Source: Edaphochlamys debaryana | Taxonomy: Eukaryota; Chlorophyta; Chlorophyceae; Chlamydomonadales | Direction: 5' to 3' | DNA length: 64,000 bases | NCBI GenBank assembly: GCA_016858145.1 | Contig: JAEHOE010000016.1 | Coordinates: 1,289,925-1,353,924 of the forward strand | In this document: positions 22,501 to 33,088 of the stretch, in pieces | Position numbering within the stretch: position 1 is the first letter of the stretch | Layout: each line of letters opens with the position of its first letter | Translations under genes and position numbers: made by a program | The notes under the pieces: generated by a model | The model's input: the letters and a program-made list of their open reading frames with translations, nothing else | Told to the model about the DNA's origin: nothing | The model's database searches: none

Positions 22501-22599
22501 AGGGAGGCAGTGACAAGCCACGGCTGTGGCGGCATCATCCTGCCGCAGCGGGTGCAGGGCCTTGCCGTACAGTCCGTCATGGGGCGGTACCACATCTGA
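13530..22599 (+). CDS. Alga-expanded SHSW...WCLFE-domain protein, unknown function
   Basis: Twenty-one exons: 13530-13649, 14497-14615, 14847-14946, 15182-15251, 15457-15567, 15833-15933, 16318-16413, 16535-16609, 16754-16941, 17150-17372, 18278-18470, 18760-18857, 19140-19232, 19482-19655, 19977-20119, 20521-20608, 20807-20859, 21072-21168, 21329-21472, 21822-22034, 22483-22599. Every phase is consistent, giving 871 residues. The N-terminal half (about 70-260) carries a pattern I know from large green-algal families: SSHSW at the end of exon 2, YYWVDILAVTQH at 111-122, hydrophobic VLFTMHPW, RVWCLFEAL around 160-168, then SSIDVRSSKATVPADR. A TIR-like nucleotide or scaffold fold is possible but is only inference. 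A single leucine-rich-repeat-like segment (SLRDASRLREALQHN) sits near 508. No signal peptide or membrane segment is seen. Several introns contain extra copies of the adjoining exon edge. Confidence 0.75.
15872..16103 (+). repeat. 125-bp tandem duplication across the exon 6 donor
   Basis: 15872-15978 (end of exon 6 plus the start of its intron) is repeated almost unchanged at 15997-16103, including the AAG/GTGGG donor. The second copy is inside the spliced intron and would give an alternative donor. Confidence 0.85.
17375..17722 (+). repeat. G-rich polypurine minisatellite (GGGGGAG)n
   Basis: About 350 bp made almost only of purines, in 6-12 bp GGGGAG-type units, just after the donor of exon 10 (17372). 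It lies inside intron 17373-18277. Such tracts can form G-quadruplex or triplex DNA and R-loops. It creates spurious long Gly/Glu and Pro/Ser frames on both strands. Confidence 0.9.
17724..17780 (+). repeat. Second copy of the exon 10 3' end and donor
   Basis: Repeats the end of exon 10 (17317-17382): the MELWL codons, the ACACACGGGGAAGATG block and the GTGAG donor. A 21-bp internal piece is missing. It follows the polypurine tract inside the intron. Confidence 0.8.
19860..19886 (+). repeat. Decoy copy of the exon 15 acceptor and start
   Basis: A TTTTCAG acceptor followed by a near copy of the first nine codons of exon 15 (VAILPPRTT versus VAIVPPRTA at 19977). It has no usable donor downstream, so the true exon is 19977-20119. 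Confidence 0.7.
20184..20331 (+). repeat. Two further copies of the exon 15 3' end
   Basis: The 40-bp end of exon 15 with its GTGAGT donor (20088-20127) recurs at 20184-20226 and, more diverged, at 20287-20331. All are within the intron preceding exon 16. Confidence 0.8.
21569..21719 (+). repeat. Two further copies of the exon 19 3' end
   Basis: The exon 19 end encoding NLSKLLE plus its GT donor (21450-21478) recurs at 21569-21600 and 21667-21719 within the next intron. The second copy reaches further back, to the CTCGAGTCGCTCATG segment. Confidence 0.8.
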
Positions 22600-25179
22600 T
22601 CCGCGGATCCGCAGATCCAGGCCACGCGGATCGGGCAAGCCAGATCCCCCGTGGAAGGGCGAGTGGAGTTGGGGAGCTGCACGGTGGCCCTCGAACGGGG
22701 CAGAGGGGATCCCTGCACTGGTTAAAATTACCGTTCGAGATACCCGGACAGATCAATGCGCCGCTGCGATCTGTCGGTGCCGCTTTTGAAGCTGGACGCG
22801 GATGCAACCAGGGGCGGGGCGCGGGCTGCGTCATCAGAGGCTGGGGCTTGCTGCTATGGGGTAGGGGGGTCGAGGGCCGAGGACCGGGGCCCCATTCGGG
22901 CCTGCCTGGGCCTACCGGGCCCTAGGGTGGCAGGGTGGTGGGCATCGAGCGCAGATGTCGCCACGGCCAAGTTACAAGGAACGAGAGCCTGAACGGCCTC
23001 CAAACGGTCTCCAAGCCGACTCGAGGAAAGGGTGGCGCAAGGCGCAGACAACAGCGCGGTTGGGGATCGCCGAGGGCTAGGGGCGGCACTGCAAGGTAGA
23101 GGCCGAGTAGGCCCCTCAACATACGTAAATATTCATTCGAAACTGAAAGGGGCGCCCGACGGGCTTGGCTCTTGGATTGGCTGAGAGTGGGTTCTTGTCG
23201 CACCCGAAATAAGGGCCGGTGTGGGTGCTAGCAATATTGCTTACCGGTTGGCGGTTGTATGCTTTCTTCGGTTCTTTTGGGCTTTCGGTGACGCCGTGTC
23301 CCGTACTTTTGTCGGTAGCCTTAGCTCACGGGCTAAGCTCTTGGGGGGTGCGGAAGGAGCGCTGCCAGCCGGAGGACGGCTGCGGTTGGTGGTTGCGTGT
23401 TTGGTGTTGCCACGTGGCTGGCTTGTTGACTCGTGACGAGGCGGGGGCGTGAAGGAGGCAAACACGTCCACACGCCCGCAGACAGGTGGCCCTGGCGTGA
23501 CAGTTCTGACATTCATTTGAGCTATCGGCGGGTGGGGGAGCTTGGGCCTCGGGGAATGGCTCGAAACGTCGCTCGGACTTTACAAGCCCGTTGACCCTAC
23601 AAACAGAGCGCTGACATATCTGTCTCCAGTTTACAGAGGCCTGACATGGTTTCCCAAGGTCTTTTCTTGCTGCTCTTGCCGGTTGTTGGTGAGGGGGGCT
23701 GCAACCTCGAGGAGATAACTACCGCTAGTAGCCTCGTTTCTTTCAAGGCAATCGGGATGGACATCCCGCACTACTTGTCCTTGGAAGCCATAGAGCGCCT
23801 GGCAAGGGTGTAATGGCTAAGTAACTGGTTGCCGGTGTTGGCAAACTGAGCGCCGCCTCCGGCTGGCACAAAGGGATGCCCAACCTGCGGGTATCGGGGT
23901 ATGTACAGGACCTGCCTGTGGGCACCAGAGAGGCGACGCAGCCATGCACCTGCATCCACCAGACTGAGGGCAGGGGCAGGCGCAACATGCATTCGGTCTG
24001 CGCTTTGCGACAATCAGCGTGGACCGTTCAGCCGCAATGCAGGGGCGCCTTGCCAGGGCCGATGAGGGACCACAGGGTGGAGCAGGGCAGGGCAGAGGGG
24101 CGGCCCCCCGGGCAGCACACTGCAAGGACATCGTACGCAACACAAGGAGAAGCAGTTGAGGGCCGCGGAGCCGCTGGAGGCAGCAGGCACACTGCACGAA
24201 ACTCCGAGGCGGCAGGACTGGGCAGTCAGCACCCAGTAGCACAGCCTCTCGTTCCCGGATCTCCACGCCCAGCCAGGCGCAGGGAGCAGTGCCACCCCGT
24301 GAGCCACCGCTCTCTCCCTAACGTCCCTAGCCTTGCACGTCTGCTTTCAACGCCTCCTTAGCTCGTGGTGCACAACCCGCAGAGTCAATCAGACCTCGCA
24401 GGTGGGTCACACCACGTCCCTGCCTGGGGTTCCCCCGACCCCCCTGCCTGGGGTTCCCCCCCCCTGCCTGGGGTTACCACGACCCCAACCTGAGCCTTGC
24501 ATACCGGGTGATGGCAACGCGAATTGTCCAGGCAGATGGCCTCAACTAAGCCTGCATTCTCCGCACCACCTGTCCGACCATCCCGCGCCATGCGGCCTAC
24601 CAACGCTCGCGGCAACTCACCATCCCTTGCTTCCTATCGACTGGGGCCGATTGCATAAGCCATAGGCTATGCTGAGAGGGCCTCATTCCGCGTCTGCCAA
24701 ACATTGCTCCACCTTGCATTCCTGCCATCCCTCTCACCCACTCCCCAAAGTGCCATCCCCTCACCGCCAGCTCCCAAGTCCATACCGGTACGCCGACTTA
24801 AGCCGAGCTTTCCGTGAGCCTCCAAACACAGATATACCTAGTGTAGGGCCATCGCTGCCTCCTCACCTTAGACCAGCCCCTGCCCGGCCTGCCCACATGA
24901 AGGTGCCCGCATGCCCGCGTGCGGTCATGACTACCATACCCCAGCCCCTGACAAGCAGCCTCAGGTCGCTGGGAGATCCCAGCTGCCACCAAGGGCTCAC
25001 TCAGCTCCGGGCCCTGGGTTACACGAGCAGCCCCTCACACAGCCCCGGCACAGCTTCAGCGCACGCACTGCTACCCCGCCTCCTCAGCTCGCCACCACTA
25101 CCTCCGCCAGCTCCCAGCTGCCATCCACCGCCACACAGCCCCGGCACAGCTTCAGCGCACACACTGCTACCCCGCCTCC
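22600..25179. other. Intergenic between convergent genes
   Basis: This holds the 3' ends of the genes at 13530-22599 (+) and 25180-28451 (-). No exon series could be assembled. At 24421, 24445 and 24465 there are three copies of a TGCCTGGGGTT(C/A)CC unit. Nothing else stands out. Confidence 0.45.
25019..25023 (-). terminator. Candidate TGTAA polyadenylation signal of AUG3
   Basis: A minus-strand TGTAA lies about 157 bp after the AUG3 stop codon. TGTAA is the usual polyadenylation signal in Chlamydomonas and relatives. The position fits a short 3' untranslated region. Confidence 0.4.
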
Positions 25180-25190
25180 TCAGCTCGCCG
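25036..25190 (-). repeat. Tandem duplication of the AUG3 terminal-codon region
   Basis: 25132-25190, which covers the last codons and stop of AUG3 plus the adjacent 3' untranslated sequence, is repeated at 25036-25094 with a 96-bp offset and only one or two differences. The outer copy lies in the 3' untranslated region. Confidence 0.8.
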
Positions 25191-28100
25191 CCACCAGCGC
25201 CGCCAGGCGGTTGCGCAGCCCCTGCACCGCCTCGAGCAGCGCCTCGGGGTGGGTCCAGAAGGTGGACAGCACGGCCCGCTCGGTGCGGCTCTTCTCGTGC
25301 TGCCGCTTCTGGTCCGCGACCAGCATGTTCTGCCGGTTCACGTAGTTCTGGATCCGGGCCGTCACGTCGCCCGTGACCTTCATCAGCCCGGTCAGCTCGG
25401 CCTCGAGCGCTTGGTCCCGCAGGACGGGCCACGGCGCCGCTGCGGCCCCGGCCCCAGCCGCGGAGCTCGCCGCCGACAGGGCCGAGGCGGAGGCGAAGGC
25501 TGAGCCGGAAACTGCGCCGCCGCCTGCGCCTGAGAGCGACGAGGCCGGCAGCGGTGACGGCGCGGGTGAGGGCCCGGGTGCGGGCGCGCCGAGCAGCGTC
25601 CGCAGCTCGTCCACCCGCGCCTGGCCCTCCGCCACCAGCTGCCCCAGCTGCCCGCCCAGCCGGTCCGACAGCTGCTGCCTGGCGCGGCCCACCAGAGACC
25701 CCAGCGCCTCGTACTCCGCAGCCAGCTGCGTCACCGTCCGGTGCGACGGGTCCGACATGACGCTGTCCAGAAACGCGTTGCCCATGCCACCGCCACCGCC
25801 ACCGCCTCCGCCTCCGCCTAGGCCTAGGGGGCTGGACGACGCAGCCGCTGAGGAGACCGCGTCAGCAGACTGCTCGCCGCCCTGCACCGCCTGCAGCTGC
25901 TGGCGCTGCGCGTCCAGCAGGGCGAAGGTGGCGCAGAGGACGGGCTCGCCCGCGAGCAGCGCCTGCGGGCCGCGGTCGTTGGCGACGGCGGCGGCGCCCT
26001 GCGCGCTGGCGGCCACGGAGCGGGCCGCCTCGGCGTCGGCGTCGGCGGCGGAGGCGGCGCGCTGCAGCTCGTCGCGGACACTCTCCAGAGTGAAGTAGAT
26101 GTCGTGCAGGGAGCGACGCTCCTCGTCGCGCAGGGTCTGTCGGGGCCGAGGGGGTGCGGGAAATGACATTGGGGCGGGAGGGCGCGGGCCGTCGGAGGGG
26201 AAGAGGTGGTGTTGGTGCGGCAGCGGCAGCCGCCGACCATCGCCGACCGTGGCCATTCCGCCGACCTTTGCCTTCGCAACGCCCTTAATCCTTCTCCTCC
26301 GTGAGCTCCCGGGCAAGCCCCCCTACGCCGCCCACCGCCCCGCCCCAGTGCCCCTAAACCACCCGCTCCAGCCCCGCCCCGCCCCCCCGGCACCCCCCGG
26401 CTCAGACCCACCTGCACCAGCTCCGTGCGCGCCCACTCCTGCATGAGCACCTCTGCCAGCTGCTTGTGCAGCGCCGAGGTGTAGCCCAGCTGCTGGTGGT
26501 GCACCAGCCACAGAGCCCGCTTGACCTGAGGGCGGGCGGGTGAGTACGTACCATAGGTAGAAGAATGTGTGGGTGAGCGGAAGGCGTAGGGCTAGGGTCG
26601 CAAAACCTGAGCTACACACGCACGCGCACGCAAGCCTGCGAGCAGTGCTTCCACCAACCCGAAAGGCAACATGTGTGAGAACAACTTAGGCCCCAGGCCA
26701 GGCCCCTCGAGGCGTGTACGGTCCCGCCTTGCCACCTGCGCCCCGCCGCAGACCGGTCGCCCCCTCGTTCGCACCTGTGCGGTGGCTGAGGACGCTGCCG
26801 TGTCCAGCAGGGACTGCCGCTCCTCGCCGTCCAGCACGCTGCGGGGCACAGACACGGCAGCACAAGCTTCAGCACCTCCCGTCCCGTCCAGCCCAGCCCC
26901 ATCCAGCCCAGCACGCATTGATGCAAGCCAGCCGAAGGGTTGCTGCAGCCCTCGGCAGACCCCACTCCATGCCTCCACGCCCTCCCCCGGCCCCCTTCCG
27001 CACCTGCGCAGCTGCTCCTTGGCCTCCGCCACCTGAGCCGCCAGCCGTGCCTCTGCGTCCGGCTCCGCCAGCACCTGCCGCTGCCACCCCCCCAGCGCCG
27101 AGCCGCCGCCGCCCCGGGCCAGCTGCTCCAGCAGCTCCACCTGTGGGGCCGGGATTTACACTTGTGTTCGTCAACCCACATCACGTTAAACTTCGTGACG
27201 CCAACCCACATCGCGTCAACCCACATGCGTGCGTCAACCCACATGAGAAGATATGACGTGGACTATCGCGGGAAGGCACGTAAGCGGGAGGGTCCGTTTC
27301 CCGCCTGATCTGCGGGACCCCATGCGAACCCCACAATGAAACCCTCCTTGCTTGCCTTCCCGGTGCCCACCAGCAGGCCTGCCCAACGCGCAACGCACCT
27401 GCTTTCTGAGGCCCGCCAGCTCCGCCAGCGACCTCTCCCTCTGGTCCCGCAGCTCCCTGCCGTCGGCGCCCAGCCGGGCCGCCTCTGCCAGCGTGGCCGC
27501 GTACTGCTCCGGCTCCAGCCCCGTCAGCAGGCGCGTGCCGCTGGGCCCGAACGGCGTGTCGGGCAGAGCGCCCTGCGCCTCCTGCTGCGCGGCCAGCAGG
27601 CGGGAGAGCTGCGCCGGCCGCAGCTGCTCCTTGGCCCTGGCGGGGAGGGGGGGTCAGGAGGGCAGAGGTCAGGAGGTGAGGATGGAGGCATGGTGTCGCC
27701 GTTGTAGGCTCAAGCAAGCAAACCCCGCGTAGCCCCGTTGCCCGCGTGGGCCTCCAAAGCTCTCCTGACCTCAAGCCCGCCTGTGCTGCCCCTCACATCT
27801 GTCCCACCTGGTGACTTCAGAGGTGGTGGCCGTCTCGACCTTGCGCAGCTCGTCTAGGGGCTGGGCCAGCAGCAGGCAGGCCTCGGGCGACACGTGCAGC
27901 AGCTCCTGCATCTGCCGCGCGCACTCTTGCATGCCCTGCGCCGCACGGCTCTCGGCCACGCTGCGCGCCTGGGCGCCTGCCACCCTGTCCTGCAGCACGT
28001 GGTTGCTGCGCGCCAAGCCCTGCTCAGCTTCGATCAGCTCCTGCCGTACTGCGCCGCTGCCCTCGTGCAGGTCGGCCAGCTGCAGGCGCTGGCGGGCCAG

Positions 28101-28451
28101 GTCCTGGTCTTTCTGCATCACCCGGTCCTCCGCCTCGGCGAGCTCCTCGATCAGACCCCGCAGGTCGGTCATGTCGGTGGTCTCCTCGTAGAAGACCTCG
28201 GGGTCAGCGCGGAACAGCTCCAGCAACTGGTCCACCTCCCGCTCCGACAGCTGAGGGTCGGCACGGTACCGCGCCTCCTCCTCGGCCACCGCGACCATGT
28301 CCACGCTGACATAGTTTGCCTCCACGGTGAGGCTTTTGGCCAGGTGCTCAAAGACGGGAACGTGGCCCACGCCGGCGAAGGCATCCTCGGAAAGGCCCTC
28401 GGCCTCCCCAGCCTCCTTCAGCAGAGCGAAAAGCTTTGCCTCTGGCTGCAT
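25180..28451 (-). CDS. AUG3: Augmin complex subunit 3 (HAUS3/AUG3 homologue)
   Basis: Six exons (high to low): 27808-28451, 27399-27636, 27004-27140, 26775-26838, 26412-26525, 25180-26136, giving 717 residues. Augmin binds microtubule sides and recruits gamma-tubulin for branching nucleation in spindles and other arrays. The colinear match to plant AUG3 is the evidence. The N-terminus (KLFALLKEAG...AKSLTVEANYVS) aligns with the plant LCSLVAELGY...LRPSNVLS region. The middle is rich in Leu, Glu, Gln and Arg, as in a long coiled coil. Near the C-terminus are APWPVLRD and AVLSTFWTHPEALLEAVQGL, matching the plant PWPL and VFVDFFCNPERLRNQV blocks. Pro/Gly/Ala-rich insertions in the last exon are an algal feature. 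All exon phases agree. It diverges from the gene at 29531. Confidence 0.8.
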
Positions 28452-29530
28452 CGCCAGTAGTTGCGCTGTAGGTTCTGCAGTCGTAGGTGCGCCCGCGCGA
28501 GCTGAAATGCGCTTGAGGGTCAGGTCATGGAGCGCGCGAGTTCGTGGTTCAGGCTAGACCATTGCGCTATGACAAGTTTGTGCTGCGTCTGCTATGCAGC
28601 GCTGGTCGCCGGCCTCAGAAGGATGCCGGCCAGGCCTTGCCTGCGCAAGCTGTCGCCCCCTCCCTCGATGGAATCGCGCGTGGGGTTTTGACTGTGGAAC
28701 CAGGCGTTCGGCGTCTTTGGCTCACGCGCTCCGCATACTCCTCGACTTCCCATAGACCTACCGCCAGCGCAACAGACCTAGAGAGCGAGGCTGCTGCACC
28801 TTCCTTGCATCCGCATTCTGCAAGAAGACCTTCAATTGGGCTAGGCCCACTGTCTTACCTGGAAGTTTAATTAGGCCCTAGAAGTCCCACTGCGACCTGG
28901 ACGGGCTGGTGCTGCTGCGGTCAGCGGCGATTGCTGAGGAGGGGGCTTGCGCCGCACGCGGCTGAGCGGCGGGGGCCCAGCCGTTCCTGTCTGTGGTGAG
29001 TTGCATGATGCGCAACATCGTGGAACGCGCGGAGCGTCGCTGACCGCAAGCCATCGTGGCCAGCCGAGTCCTTTCACCGGGCCTTGTCGGACCTAGCTGC
29101 GGCCGAGGGCGCTCGGCAAAGGGCTAGGCCTGAATCCTTCAATCTCACAGCTAGCAAGCGCTACCCGGCCTTGCTACGCGATGTCAGCCAACGGCATCCG
29201 CCTGCGCTGTTTGCGCTCCCCTGAACGCCTGCCCTCAATCCTGTGTCCCCAAGTGACGGCATGAGATCCCGGGGCACAGACAATTGCCTAGACGGCCTCG
29301 GCGGGCCTCGCGCGCGGCGGCGGACCCGCGGGCCGCTGGCGGGGGCTGCGGCCGGCGCGCGCGGGACCGGGTCTCTCGTTGCGCACGCGGGATCTCCCCT
29401 CGCCCCCACCATCTAGCCTACGCGCTACGCGTCTGTCTGCACACACCGTAGCCCTGACACACCTCCAGCCCAAGCCCACGCGCCTCGCGTCCATTTCCGC
29501 TGCCGCAGCGCTCCCTAGTGAGCCGCGTCC
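28452..29530. promoter_or_regulatory. Divergent intergenic promoter region
   Basis: This 1.08-kb gap separates the AUG3 start (28451, minus) from the start of the plus-strand gene at 29531. It must hold both promoters and 5' untranslated regions. No TATA element, RNA gene or coding exon was recognised. Confidence 0.45.
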
Positions 29531-32218
29531 ATGGCCATCGGCCCGCTGCGCGTCCCCGTCCGCGTGTCAACGGACTACGTGCGCCCCGGCGACGAGGAGC
29601 GCTACTTCCCGAACCACCTTCACTTCCTCTCCCGCGACGACGTGCTGGAGGTCTGGCCGAGCGGCCTGATCACGCACGAGAAGTTTGTGCACAACGGCTC
29701 CGTTTGGCGCCTGGTGAAGCGGCCCATGGCGCAAGGCAACTCCTACTACATGGCCGTGCTCGAGGAGGCCACGGCGGCCGCGGGCAACGGCGCGACGAGC
29801 ACCTCCGCCTTTGCGACTCCGGACACCGCGCAGCGGCTCCGCAGCATGCCGATCGACTCCCTCTCCACCAGCCACGACTACTGCGACGTCTCAGGCGCCT
29901 GCGACATCGCGCCAGCTTACGCGAACGGCAGCCAGACGCCGCACGCGCACCACCACCAGCACGCGGCCTCGCTGCCGCCTCCCCACAACGGCCCGCTGGC
30001 GCACACGCCCTCCTTTCACCGCTCTGCGACCGCCAACGGCAACGCGCTCGCGCCCAACGGCACGGCCGCCCTCCGCGGCAACGGCTCCTACAACTCCATG
30101 GCGCTAGCGGCACTACCCTCGGGCCAGTCCTACTCCTTGGGTCCGGGGGGCGTGGGCGGCTTCATGCCCGACCTGCTGGCAGCCACCGAGAGCCCCATGC
30201 CCCTGGATCGCTACAAGGCCTTCATCCGCCTCTTCTCCTCGCTGGGGCGCATGCGGGAGAGCCTAGGCCTGCCGGCGCCCACGCCCGGGGCGCCCGCGGC
30301 CGCGCTGGCCAGCGACCCCGCCTGGGAGACGCCCGACGCGCAGGTGCGCTGGGGCGGGACGGGGAGGGCATGTGGAGGGGGCAGGGGCGGGGGTGGTGGA
30401 AGGCGGGAGCATGACCTTCACCGTTGGGGAAGCAGGTTGAGGGGCAGATGCTGCCAACGAAGGGGCCGCAGGAACGCAGGGCTGCATGGGTCCGGGGACT
30501 CACGTGTGGGGTTGGTCTGCTTGGCCGGAATGGCAGCTCACACGTGCGTCCCGTTCGTTCTGTGCTTGGCCGCTGCGCCTTCCTCCTCCCCCTCCCTCCC
30601 CTCTGTACAGGAGCTGGTCCGCAGCACGCTGCTGGTGGGCGAGTGCCTGGCCAAGTTCGGGACGGCGGAGTTCGTGGAGGGGCGCAACAACAGCAGCCGG
30701 GCCATCACCACCAAGGTGCGCACCGGGGCAGCGGCAGGCGGGGGCTCGGCCCTGGCCTCGGGGCATGGCTGCCTGCTCTTGGGCCCCTGTGTAGCCCCCC
30801 TATGCTCATGCAGGCTGCCGTCACGCGGAGCCAGGGCTCTCCTGTCTCCTCTTTCCCTCTTGGCCTGCAGCCCTGATTGCCTCTCGCGAACCCGTTCCCA
30901 ACCTCCCGTTCCCCCGCCCCCAGGACTACGCCAAGCTGCTGCGCATGTACCTGGAGGGCACGGGCGCCATCTTCCGGGACGACTTCATCGGCCGCCTGCC
31001 ACTGGCGCTGCAGGACGACGCGCTCACCGTGCGCACGCTGCTGCAGGTGCGGGCGGGGACGGAGGCGTGGGGGAGGGTGGAGCGGGCAGAGGGCGCAGCG
31101 GGTCGGGGGCCATCCTTGCGCCGCGCTGACCTGATGCCGGGGGCGAGGGCCGGGGCCGGGGGCGGGCGGGACGGTGGAGCTGGGACGGCGGGGCGAGGGC
31201 GGATTGCAGAGGGTTTGGGCCCTCCCTACGCTGCGGCTTGCGCCGTGCCTTGAGCGTAGTGCAGTGAGTGAGAATGAAGTGCTGGCCGCAACCTGTCCTC
31301 CTGCTCGCCTTCCCACTCTGCTCCCCTTACCCCTCCCCTGCCCCCTCCCCAGACCCGCTGCGAGACCAACGACATGCTCTTCACCCAGCTGGTCAAGCAC
31401 GTGGGCCAGGAGCCCACCACCGGCGGGGCCGTGGTCTACAACAACTCCTCCGTCACCGCCAACCCCACCAACCACATGCTGGCCGCGCCCAAGACGCTGG
31501 TCAACACCGTGTCCAACGCCTGGGCCAAGGCCGACGTGAAGCGGCGAACCCAGATGGGCGCCATCGGGGCGGTGGCGGTGGTGGCGCTGTTCGTGGTGAA
31601 GCGGAAGCTCTTTGGCGGCGGCGGCGGCGGCGGCGGCAGCGGCCGGCGAGGAGGGCGAGACGACAGCGAGTGGGGCGGCGGCAGCAGCCGCGGGCGCAGC
31701 GGGTGAGCGCTGAGCTGGGCTGCGAGGGGCCTCTCTGCGCGGCTGCACTCGCCTTGTTTCTTGCCCTCTACCGTCATGACACCTCAACTGACCGCCGACC
31801 TCACCCTTCCATCCTTGTCCACCCCTACCCCTACAGTCGCGTCCGCGGCGGCGGCGACCTGGCCTCCCGGCTGCTGGACGAGCGCTCAGGGGCGGAGCGC
31901 ATGGCCGTGCGCTTCCTGTCGGCCTGCCAGGACGAGCTGCGCCGCGCCTCCAAGAACGACGCCCTGCTGCGCTCCGACTGGCGTCTGGGGCCCCTGCGCC
32001 TGGCGCCGCCCGGCAGCGGCTCCGTGCCCGAGGGCTACGAGCCCGTGCACAGCGCCTACTGCTCCGTGGGCTCGTACGTGAACGCGCTCGAGGGAGGGCC
32101 GCCGTTTCCGCTCGAGTCGTACCGGGCCTACCTGGACAGGCCCGCGCTGGAGGCGCCCAGCGGGGTTGGTGGTGGCGGCAAGGAGCGTAGCTCGGCGGTG
32201 ATCACCGTGGTGGAGTGA
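29531..32218 (+). CDS. Predicted single-pass membrane protein, unknown function
   Basis: Five exons: 29531-30343, 30611-30715, 30924-31046, 31353-31702, 31837-32218, with consistent phases, encode 590 residues. The start is the first ATG of the long first exon, preceded by the GCCGCGTCC context. Residues 1-85 look like a compact domain (RYFPNHLHFLSRDD, VLEVWPSGLI, SVWRLVKRPM). Residues 90-215 are Ser/Ala/His/Asn-rich and probably disordered. A helical region follows from about 225 to 350. The only membrane candidate is a 15-residue hydrophobic stretch at 415-429 (MGAIGAVAVVALFVV), flanked by KRR and KRK, then a Gly/Arg-rich tract. No signal peptide is visible. I do not recognise the family. 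Confidence 0.75.
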
Positions 32219-33088
32219 GGGATGCGCCGCCGTGCCGTGGGCGGTGGAGAGCATGAGCGGCGCTGGCCGGCGAGGAGGCTTGTACGTGGGTGGCGGTGCC
32301 GGTGCCGTGGAGTGGTAGTAGGATTGATGGGGGTTGGAACGCCGTGAGCAGGCGTTGGCTGGGTAGCGGGTAGGTTGCGTGGCAGCATGGCAAAGTTTTG
32401 CAGCGATGGGAGGGGAAGGGGCACGCTGTGCGCAGGCGTGGGATGAAGGGGCATCAGCACGTGGACATGCTAGCACAGAAGTATATGGCGCATGGCTGCT
32501 GGTCGGAAGCTAGAGATTAGCAGGGTTGTGCAAGCTGGGTTGTGCATGGAGGGTGGCGGTGAGATGGGTTCAGAACGGCGCACCAGGCCTCAGTTCTTCC
32601 CGGACGTTCACGTGCCGTGTGGGCCTTCACGGCTTCAGCGCGTCGTGCTATGTAGCGCATCTTCGTGGTTGTGCAGAAGTCGCAGTACTGACCGCAGTAC
32701 TGACCAGTTGAGGTAGGAAGGCGTCGGGCTGAGGCTTTGATGTCAGATGACCGTAGGGGAACACAGGTCGGTCATGGCAGGTTGCTGTGCAGTGAGGAGG
32801 ATGGCATGTAAGTGCATCATACTTCACGCCTGTAGATCGTTCGCAGCCAATGCTCTTCAGAGCGACGTGGGGGCGGCCGAGGGTGGCGGGTACGTGTTGG
32901 GTTCGTGCCGTCCCGGCATGCCGGCGCGACACCTGCAATCCCCAGCTGACTCCGAGCTAAGAGTCGACCGTAAACAAGCAAATCCCTGTATTCCAAACCT
33001 CGAATCTCGACCCGTTGTCCCAATACCTTCGAGCCCTACACTGTTGCGACCTGACCATCGGCACTTTCGGAAGTCGCCTTCCGGCACG
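32219..33088. other. Intergenic; 3' region of membrane-protein gene
   Basis: No coding exon supported. A TGTAA at 32807-32811 is a possible polyadenylation signal for the gene ending at 32218, implying a 3' untranslated region of about 0.6 kb. The right end should hold the P4H promoter. Confidence 0.45.

Noticed and set aside
23219..24361. Hydrophobic and Arg/Gly-rich plus-strand open frames
   Set aside because: Overlapping frames without consistent splice sites, family motifs or coding bias between two convergent genes.
28500..28580. tRNA-like D-arm sequence (TAGCGCAATGGTC) on the minus strand upstream of AUG3
   Set aside because: No T-arm (GGTTCGA) or acceptor stem is found at the right spacing, so it is at most a chance or tRNA-derived fragment.
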